A stretch of 64,000 nt of DNA. Source: Aphelenchoides besseyi (taxonomy: Eukaryota > Nematoda > Chromadorea > Rhabditida > Aphelenchoididae). Below, piece by piece: positions 56,905-64,000 of the stretch. Location: assembly GCA_024699855.1 (NCBI GenBank), contig JAMPIQ010000003.1:3286001-3350000 (forward strand), given 5' to 3'. The position numbers and the translations under genes are program-made. Numbering within the stretch: position 1 is the first letter of the stretch; the number at the start of each line of letters is the position of its first letter. The notes below the pieces were generated by a model that was given only the letters and a program-made list of their open reading frames with translations, was not told the origin of the DNA and made no database searches.

Positions 56905-59070
56905 ATGCTACACGTTGGCCAATTCCTGTTATTTTCAATCTTATCCGCTAACTTTGTTGGCGGTTGTTTTTCTTCGGGTACAACCAATTCAACGCAAACT
57001 GATGCCGCTACAGAATTGTCAAAAGCTGGAGAAGCCGAAGCTTTGGCAATGGAATTGAACGACAATCGAGTCGGTACTCAAACGAGCGGCGACGAACGTC
57101 GATCAGCCGCCGATAAATTCGTGAAAGTAAGTTGGAAAGATTGATGAGTGAGTTTACTTGAAATTTGTGAGTCATGAACTGAAAAAATTCGATTCTGAGA
57201 ACATTCGAATAGAAACGACCTTGAGCATATGAAGGGTAGAGTACTTAGACGTTCATGGGCTCTCAAATTGAGAGTCTGAAATGAATAACAACATTTGGTT
57301 TTAGGACTATTTGGATGCATTTGGTTATTCGCATTCCGTTCAAGCAGCAGGAACAAAAACAGCCGGAACGGAAGAAGAAGAAGCTTTGAAGTAATCGGTT
57401 TTACGAAAACCCGAAAACAACTCGATGATTGCAGAGAGTTCCAAAAGTTCATGGGAATCAATCCCAGTGGAAAAGTAGATACAATGACGAAGTCTGCAAT
57501 GCTCAGAAAACGATGCAGCAATTGGGACAAACCGATTCCTACACATGAACCGAAATTATGGGAAAAAACGAGTCTTGTTTGGGCCATTCAATCTTATCCG
57601 GTTGGTTTGAATGCTTCGGATGTTCGGTAGGTGAACTTTTGGTTACTGTAAACGAAAGTTGTTGACGGGGAAAAAGAATCCCGCTGTTTGACCTTTGAGT
57701 TTGTTTCAAATTAAAAAGCCATTTATCGTAAATTAAACCTGTTGGTCATGTCTTGAACCTAAACATCTCATTTGACTAATCGGTTTCTTGTTTTCTAGAG
57801 AACTGGTAGCACAAGCGTTCAAAGGTAGCTTTAGATGATCGTTAACGATGTCTTCTTTATTGCGATCTTTTAGCATGGGAAATCGTCATCGCCATTGATT
57901 TCATTCCCGCTACAACTCGAACTTCTCAAAACGACATTGACGTTTGGTTCGAATTCACGGATACAGATCCAATCAATCGCAATGATCGAACCGGTAAATT
58001 GACGCTTCAAAATTACATTAGAAAATAAACAATTTAGGATTCTCAGTTGGTGGTGCTACAGAGCCAGTGAAGAGTCGAGTATGGATTAAACGAACGGAAC
58101 GATGGGGAACATTCCAACGTCAAGAAGCTGGACGTCTGGATATTTTCTTGACGATCGTTCACGAAATTGGTCACATTTTGGGTCTGCAACACTCGACAGA
58201 TCAAGTAGACCATTGCTAATAAAGCAATTCATTTTCTTTTCAGTCATCTGTTATGTTCCCCATTTTTCAACGTCAAACCGGCGAAGAACTTCCGGTCATT
58301 AATTCGGATGATGTCGAGAAACTACGCAATCTATACGGTAAGCCAATTAGTGAGAATAACATTAGATTTTGGTTTCCAGATCCTCAAAATGAAGTAGTTG
58401 AACCCCAACCAGATGTGGGAGTCGCGACAGACGGTGAACGTGAAGATTGTCCGTCCGCTTTGTGGTCGATGACAAGAACTCCAAGCGGCCGTTACGCACT
58501 TTTCGTTGATGATTTGGTCTATCGTTTCAACTCGGATCGTCTGTTAATGGGTGGTCCTCAAAAAATTCAATCGGTTTTCCCGAAAGCTCCACAACGCATT
58601 TCGGTGGCAATTAGCAACGGGAATCAAGTCGCATTGATCGAAGAGCGTTTGGTCTTTGGATACAAAGAAAACGAAAAGGATGGATCATTCAGTTTACTTC
58701 CCGACTATCCGAAACGTCTTCACTCGATGGTTCTTTTCTTCCCCAGTTCAGCATTCCCGTTGGCCAATGGAAGTGTCATTTTGATTGATGTTAGTGCAGA
58801 GACAAGCAAAACGTAAGGCTTATTGTTTAGGGAGGAGTATTTGCCACTTACTCATTGGAAGCAAACTCACCGTCGTTCCTTAACGACAAAAGCGTCTATT
58901 TCCCAAATTTGCCCGAGGGAATGCGATCGGGAGTTTTGGCGGCCAATTCGTCCGGTGGACACCTCTACGATATGTTCACATCAGATACTGTCAGTCGTTA
59001 TGATGCATCGACTAGCGAGATTTTGGACGTGAAACCATTGACCAAATATCTTCGTTGCAAATCAGCTTAA
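56905..59070 (+). CDS. Matrix metalloproteinase with hemopexin-like domain
   Basis: Secreted zinc endopeptidase (M10A family) that cleaves extracellular-matrix proteins. ATG 56905 opens a signal peptide (MLHVGQFLLFSILSANFVGG). The propeptide contains ALKEFQKFMGINPSGKVDTM (a peptidoglycan-binding-like helix bundle) and MLRKRCSNWDKP at the cysteine-switch position, a variant of the usual PRCGxPD with the cysteine kept. The catalytic domain has LVWAIQSYPVGL, AFKAWEIVIAIDFIP, and the zinc signature HEIGHILGLQHS with a following Met-turn SSVMFP. The zinc loop between FTDTD and GFSVGGATEPV is short. The hemopexin-like domain follows (LWSMTRTPSGRYALFVDDLV, RISVAISNGNQVALI, LPEGMRSGVLAANSSGGHLY) and the end is PLTKYLRCKSA. 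Short introns interrupt every domain; a few near 57620-58050 were not resolved to the base. Confidence 0.85.
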
Positions 59071-59434
59071 AGTAATGAATCTATGAGTATTTCTGGTGTA
59101 AATTGAGTTGTTTTCTTATCTCCAGCAACTATGATAATCGGCCTAGTTCTTGAGTGTTTGGTAATTTCAACACAATAAATTGAGATGACTACGTGGTTGA
59201 TCAGAAAACATTTCCGCTTCATAAAATGATTGGGTTGTAAACAAAAACTCTGTGCTCGCTTACTCACTCTCAACGACACTCTTTTGTTGTAAACCGAAGA
59301 CGTCAATTTATGTTTCCTTCGTTACTATCGTGCGTTTAAAAACTCGAACAAAGTGAACGATTTCCGTTACTCTCGAAACGTTAAATAAAGTTGGCGATAG
59401 TTTCGTTACAGTCAATTTGATTGTCGTTTCTGCT

Positions 59435-60125
59435 ATGCATTCACATATTGTTTTTCTTCTACTTCTGGGCTTTGTGATCAATGTTGAAGCTCTAGGCACT
59501 GTTCAATCTTCAGCGGTAATGGGAAAATTGTTGTGTCGTGGAAAACCGTACCAAAATGCCAAAGTAAAGTTGTTTGATATCGACTTTGGTAATTGAAAAG
59601 GTAGAATGTGTAATTATGAGTTACAGCGGATCCGGACGATTTGATGGCAGAAGGACGAAGTGACAAAGATGGCAAATTCGCTTTGAGTGGATCTGAAACT
59701 GAGATCTCCCAGGTTTCATTTGCACTTTAGCTTTCATCTTTAGAATCTATCAAGATCTACGCCAATCAATTTCGCTCAACGAGCGGAGTCTATTGGCATA
59801 GATCTTGTGCAATTCGATGGTAGAAGCTAAAGTGTAAATGGCCGTTTTTCAGATCGATGTAAAGGTAAAATTCAACGGTTTCATATTGAAATTAACGCTA
59901 ATGTTTTGGGTGAACATTTACACAAACTGCAACGATGAAACGAAGGAGGGTCTACGCAAATTTGAAGTAAGTCACTCAGCAATCAATTATATAAAACGCA
60001 AATTTTAGATCCGTATTCCTTATGACTACGTAACTGAAGGTCCAACTCCGAAGAAAACGTTCGATGTTGGAGTTTTGAACCTTGATGGCGTTTTTCCGGG
60101 AGAAACGCGTGATTTTATTAACTGA
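59435..60125 (+). CDS. Transthyretin-like (TTR) secreted nematode protein
   Basis: Member of the nematode-expanded transthyretin-like family; C. elegans TTR-52 of this family bridges apoptotic cells to their engulfing receptor. ATG 59435 opens a signal peptide (MHSHIVFLLLLGFVINVEAL). The fold follows: GKLLCRGKPYQNAKVKLFDI, then after an intron DPDDLMAEGRSDKDGKFALS, ETEISQ, YTNCNDETKEGLRKFE, IRIPYDYVTEGPTPKKTFDV and VLNLDGVFPGETRDFIN to the stop at 60123. Every block matches the family consensus (GKL.C.GKP, D.DGKF.L.G, Y..C......R, IP..Y...G..P.K.FD.G..NL...FPGE.R). Normally a Cys pair links the first strand and the YTNC segment; both are present. This gene is the clearest indicator of nematode origin. 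Confidence 0.88.
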
Positions 60126-60181
60126 ACTCTTTGTTGTTGACTATCAACGTTTAAATACAAATAAGTTTATTAACCTTAACT

Positions 60182-60945
60182 TCAGTGTTCAACATTCTGA
60201 GGTGTAGGAACGAGCAAGATTTTTCGGTTTGACGGTCGAAACTCGATGTCTTCGTCATCCACAGGATGTGTTGCTAGATACGATAGAACGGCGGCCAAAT
60301 CTCGCGCTTGAGTCTCAACGGGTTGTTTCCCGCTCTAAATTGAACAAACGAATACGAATAGAAGTCGAAAGCATACACTATATTGTTGTTGAGTTTCTTT
60401 CGTTTTCTGTTCGGCGGTCATAACATACGGTGAGTTGTCTTGAAGAGGAAACCAGGAGTAAATTAGAATCTTGGAAAACCTACTTGCTACAGGCATGTGA
60501 ACAGCGGTACGAGCTTTCAACTTCTCGATTGCATCCTGTTTCGCGTGAATCTTTCTCTTTCCCTCCTTCTTTACGTTGTAACGTATAATGAGGATTACAA
60601 GACAACATATACACAACATAACAACAATGATTATGGCCATTACGATAAGAACAGGAATAGCTGTTGAGTATGGAATGTAACCATCTGAAAGTAAATAAAT
60701 TGAACGAAAACATTGAACATACGCTCTTGGATATTTGGTAGATAAGTTGTCGTCCTCGTTTCTTTTCCTTCACTTAACGTTCCGTTGATTGTTGAAAGAA
60801 TCGATTCGGTGATCGAATCGAAATTGGTTGATCTTTTGTTACTCGATTCTTGGTCATCTGTCATTACCTGAACATCGTTCTCGTAGTTATCAACATATTC
60901 GATCGTCATTTTCGTTTGTCTCAACAAATCCACTGCTCTTTCCAA
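60182..60945 (-). CDS. Single-pass membrane protein, unrecognised, 5' end unclear
   Basis: At least four exons on minus. The first securely placed exon (60945 leftward) encodes a coiled-coil-like start (MERAVDLLRQTKMTIEYVDN) and an acidic, Ser/Thr-rich stretch with potential glycosylation (SITESILSTINGTLSEGKET). The next exon supplies a membrane helix (IIIVVMLCICCLVILIIRYN) followed by a basic cytosolic segment (KKEGKRKIHAKQDAIEKLKA). After a GTAGGT intron comes DNSPYVMTAEQKTKET, then after a TTTAG acceptor SGKQPVETQARDLAAVLSYL, IEFRPSNRKILLVPTPQN and the stop at 60182. The methionine at 60945 may be internal: a frame upstream (to about 61109) could hold the true start and signal peptide. No family recognised. 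It ends 57 bp from the TTR-like stop (convergent). Confidence 0.55.
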
Positions 60946-61406
60946 TCTTCGTGCGAATAACCAAATGACTTAATGAGATGGCAACAAGGAGCAGTTATCT
61001 TGCTATGCAAATTGAAGTCATTTCGAACAAACTCTTCGTATCGGAAGCTAAATAGTAGCAAGCTGTTGGTTGTTCCACAAATCGATTGGAAAAGTTTGCG
61101 GTTAATCAAGAATTTCCATAGTTTATTTTCATGGCGTCAATTTCTATTTGGTCGGGAGTATTCTCTTGATTGTTTCTTTACATCAATCACTTTCTATCTT
61201 TCAATTTAAATGCCAATCAAATTGATGTTTCTAACGCTTCGTTTTTGCTCCCAAAGAAGTCGATGGGCATTTGCTTGTTGGAGCCCAAATTCAAGATTCT
61301 ACCTCTGAAGTTTGTTAACGTTCAGTTTTTGTTTGATTGTTCGCGAAATGAATTGCCGTCTGGTTTTTGAGTTCTCTGTCGCCAAATCGATGACAACGAA
61401 ATTCAG

Positions 61407-63544
61407 ATGACCAATTGTGGATCTCTGGAGTGCCTACCAAACGTTTTGGCGCCACACCGACAACACTCATCGTCAGTTGAGATTGAGGTAAAGGATACAG
61501 AAAACAACCAACTCATCACGCAGACTTTACATCTTTTTCTCAAATGGGTACGTTTCTCGAGCACATTTTCGGATGTTCTCTTGCGAAGAATACGGGGATT
61601 TGTATTAGAACGAATTGCAAGTGAAATTTAGGCGACACGCATCCATCCATCAGATGTCGTTTTTACGGTACAGAATTTGGTTGAAGGTGTTGCACTTGCC
61701 GAGCTTCTGGTTTCTTTGTGAGTCTAATTATGTTTTTGATTCTTTCGATTTTCTAACTTTCAGCTCCATCCACCATTTCGGCGACTTGTTAGATCACTTG
61801 TCCACCAACAGCGATGAGACTGGAAGCGGACTGATTCGAAAAGTCGAGTTGATTCGTGAACAACTGCGCTTATTCTACGCGGACAAAAGTGCACGACCGT
61901 TGGACGAAGCCACGTCGTTTTTAGCTCCGGCGTCTGAAATCGGTAACAAACAAGTCGACTGGTCGAAATATTCCGGTTTTAGTTGAACGAGATGAGGACT
62001 CGCTGATGCGATTGATGATCGTGATCTACGGTGTTGCTGCATATTTGAATCATACATGTAAGTTTGTTTGACTGTTTATTTATCTGTTGAGTTCTAGCAG
62101 CCGCGAATTTTGAACAATTGCTCAACGCAAGTAACATCGAAGTTCATCAATTCACAAAAAAAATGGTCAAGGAGTTTACGGCGCAGTTGAGTGACAGTAG
62201 TTTGCTTGACACAACTCAAGAGAACAACGAGTTGAGGACAAAACTGAAACAGTCGAGAATCGAGGTTGGTTGTTGTCTTTCGATATTTTTGGATTCTGTG
62301 GCTTAGGTAGCAAATCTCAAGGATGAAAAGGCAAAATTGGAGTCGCTTTTGTCGAACAAAGAAAACGAACTCACTAATTATGCAAAAATGAACGCTATGA
62401 GGCAAGAAGTTGAGATGAAAGTGGAACGATTGAAACAAACCCAAGAACAACTTCGCATTGCTGAAGATCATTGCAGCAAATTGGAATGTGAAATTTCCGA
62501 ATTGAAGAATCACGTGTATTCGCTCTCCAGTGAACTCGATAAAACGGTATGTGTTCTTTTCGTTCTAAATTCAGGTGAAAATTTCTAGCGAGAGACAATG
62601 AAAGCAATGAAGGAGGAATTACGCGAAGTCCGCGACAACAAAGCCACAATCGAACATCGACTTTCTCTTTCAAACGCTCGAGCAGACGAAATGGAACGAA
62701 AGTTTGCGCGTCTTCAAGAAGAAACAAAAGACAAACCGTCGGGACGTGATCATGCAGCTTTGATGGAACGCTATAGCGCGATGTTGGATCGAAACAGCGA
62801 ACTGGAACAACAATGTCAATCACTGGACAGTTACAAGAGGCTGCTCGAAACCCACAAAGCACAGTTGGAACAAGTAAAATCCGAAAAGGAGATCGTTCTC
62901 AACGATCTCTACGCCGAACAACAACGAACACGAGAACTGAATTCGCGGCTAAGTGAAATGGAAAACGCGAAACTTTCAAGTCGCAACGAAAACATGGAAC
63001 CCGTGACTTCAACGTCTTTACACGACGAACTTTCAAAGACCAGTAGTTTCGATTATGGAGACATCAAGTGAGCAATAAGCTTTTAGTCGTTTCCAATCTT
63101 AATTTCAGCGGAGAATTGGTCAATTTGAAAGTTGAAGTGTCGAATTTGCAATCGGAAAAGAAGGGGCTTCAGGAAGAACTTGCACGTTCAGAAGCAAATA
63201 TCGAAAGTGAAAAAGAACGTTTCGGCGTTATTTTGGTACAAGCTCGTTTGGAAAGCGAACAATTGGCTTTGAAACACGAAACACTACAAAACGAGTTTAT
63301 ACGTCAGAAACAAGAACTCGACAGTTTGCTCGAGAACCAAATGGCACCTAAAACACCGGTTAAAACGCCTGTTAGAACATCGGCTGAACATTCCCCGAAG
63401 AAAAGCTCAGGTTCGAGTTTTAAATCGTGGCTTCTGATTCCGTCTCTGTTGTTGTTTTTGTTATTTCTTCGTTTTGTTTTATGTTGTTTTGTTTACGAAC
63501 AGCCTTTTACGTTGTTTGGTACCTATTCGCGATTATTCCGTTAG
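61407..63544 (+). CDS. HOOK-family adaptor with C-terminal membrane anchor (ZYG-12-like)
   Basis: HOOK proteins link cargo to dynein-dynactin; C. elegans ZYG-12 is a HOOK protein carrying a C-terminal KASH-like anchor that ties centrosomes to the nuclear envelope. The start is ATG 61407 (MTNCGSLECLPNVLAPHRQH). The N-terminal globular HOOK domain spans LITQTLHLFLKW, ATRIHPSDVVFTVQNLVEGV, ALAELLVSFSIHHFGDLLDH and, after a 40-bp intron at about 61942-61981, ERDEDSLMRLMIVIYGVAAY. A long coiled coil follows from about 62110 to 63345 (for example SKENELTNYAKMN and DEMERKFARLQEETKDK). Near the end are a basic patch (KTPVKTPVRTSAEHSPKKSS), one strong membrane helix (WLLIPSLLLFLLFLRFVLCC) and a 20-residue tail ending TYSRLFR, without the PPPX terminus of classical KASH peptides. 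A stop lies at 63542. Confidence 0.78.
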
Positions 63545-63759
63545 ACCTCGAATGTTGTTGTTTGTTGCATTCTTGTTTTTTCCCGAAGAATTCTTTACTT
63601 TTCAAATAAACTAATCGACTGCAACTGAAACTTCCAATGAATAGGAAAATATTCGTTGTTTACAAGCACGTACTTCGATCGTTCAATCCACGTTTGTAAT
63701 CATAGTCCTTTAGAAGTTATGAGTGATCTGTACAGACATTGACTATCGTACGCGTAATC

Positions 63760-64000
63760 ATGAGTCGACCAGCTCTTAACTCACTTCGCGGATTGTTAAC
63801 TCGACCCGAAACGGAAGTTCGTTTCACCAATCGCGTTGCCCAATTGAAATCAATTCGCACTGTTGATGAGGGAGTACCGCGAAAAGAAGACCAACAGAAA
63901 CGTTTAATTCGATCTTTTCGGTCTCTTCGACATCGTTTAGCTCAGGAAGAAGCGAAATTTCAGCCCGGTGACAGCGCTGTGTTAGTGCCGTTGCTTGAAC
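63760..64000 (+). CDS. N-terminal part of a gene cut by the window end
   Basis: An ATG at 63760 opens a frame (MSRPALNSLRGLLTRPETEV, then NRVAQLKSIRTVDEGVP, RSFRSLRHRLAQEEAKF, FQPGDSAVLVPLLE) that stays open to the window edge with no donor site needed. The start is rich in Arg, Ser and Leu and poor in acidic residues, compatible with a mitochondrial targeting sequence, but that is inference. It begins 216 bp after the HOOK-like stop on the same strand. No family recognised from 80 residues. Confidence 0.5.
   Translation, partial: MSRPALNSLRGLLTRPETEVRFTNRVAQLKSIRTVDEGVPRKEDQQKRLIRSFRSLRHRLAQEEAKFQPGDSAVLVPLLE

Noticed and set aside
1..64000. tRNA or rRNA genes, CRISPR arrays, bacterial operons
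   Set aside because: No T-loop/acceptor pairs, rRNA core motifs or regularly spaced direct repeats were seen; the sequence is plainly eukaryotic.

Overview
This is eukaryotic DNA, almost certainly from a nematode. Introns are mostly 40-60 bp with GTAAGT-like donors and TTTCAG or TTTAG acceptors. Genes are compact and lie on both strands. A complete transthyretin-like (TTR) secreted protein, a family largely restricted to nematodes, sits at 59.4-60.1 kb. A Patched-related (PTR) protein and a HOOK protein with a C-terminal membrane anchor also fit nematodes. Gene models below were built by eye by joining exons across consensus splice sites, so internal boundaries are approximate.

Layout. 0-7.4 kb is gene-dense housekeeping: an ABHD17-type hydrolase, METTL6-type tRNA methyltransferase and cyclin K in tandem on plus, COG4 on minus, and a small basic ORF. 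7.4-9.3 kb holds exon-like minus-strand fragments that I could not assemble. 9.5-17.4 kb is an accessory, decaying region. It contains three copies of an unrecognised small membrane-protein module, a broken Helitron Rep fragment lodged between two of them, a 613-bp MITE with TTA target duplications, and an apparently identical inverted copy of the last MICAL exon. It also contains a frameshifted endonuclease-like gene, a decayed EGF gene, a divergent POU-homeobox gene, and an SPT5 pseudogene joined in frame to the third module copy. 17.4-21.9 kb has no gene I can support.

21.9-25.3 kb is a Patched-related gene. 27.8-35.5 kb is a K-Cl cotransporter with two opposite-strand ORF sets nested in one intron. 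35.7-36.3 kb (minus) is a newly assembled small type I membrane protein. 36.4-39.9 kb looks non-coding. 39.9-45.5 kb is MICAL, followed by a tight plus-strand series: an STMP1-like micropeptide, a small single-pass membrane protein and CTU2. 48-52 kb is poorly resolved and may be partly decayed. 52-53.7 kb (minus) has a small multi-pass membrane protein and a RING protein. After that come eIF3m, a matrix metalloproteinase, the TTR-like protein, a minus-strand single-pass membrane protein, the HOOK/ZYG-12-like protein, and the start of a further gene cut by the window end.

Functionally the intact genes are general cell-biology genes: tRNA modification (METTL6, CTU2), translation (eIF3m), Golgi trafficking (COG4), transcription (cyclin K), cytoskeleton (MICAL, HOOK), ion transport (KCC) and matrix remodelling (MMP). 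The unusual biology is concentrated at 9.5-17.4 kb, where mobile DNA, captured gene fragments and chimeric ORFs lie side by side.
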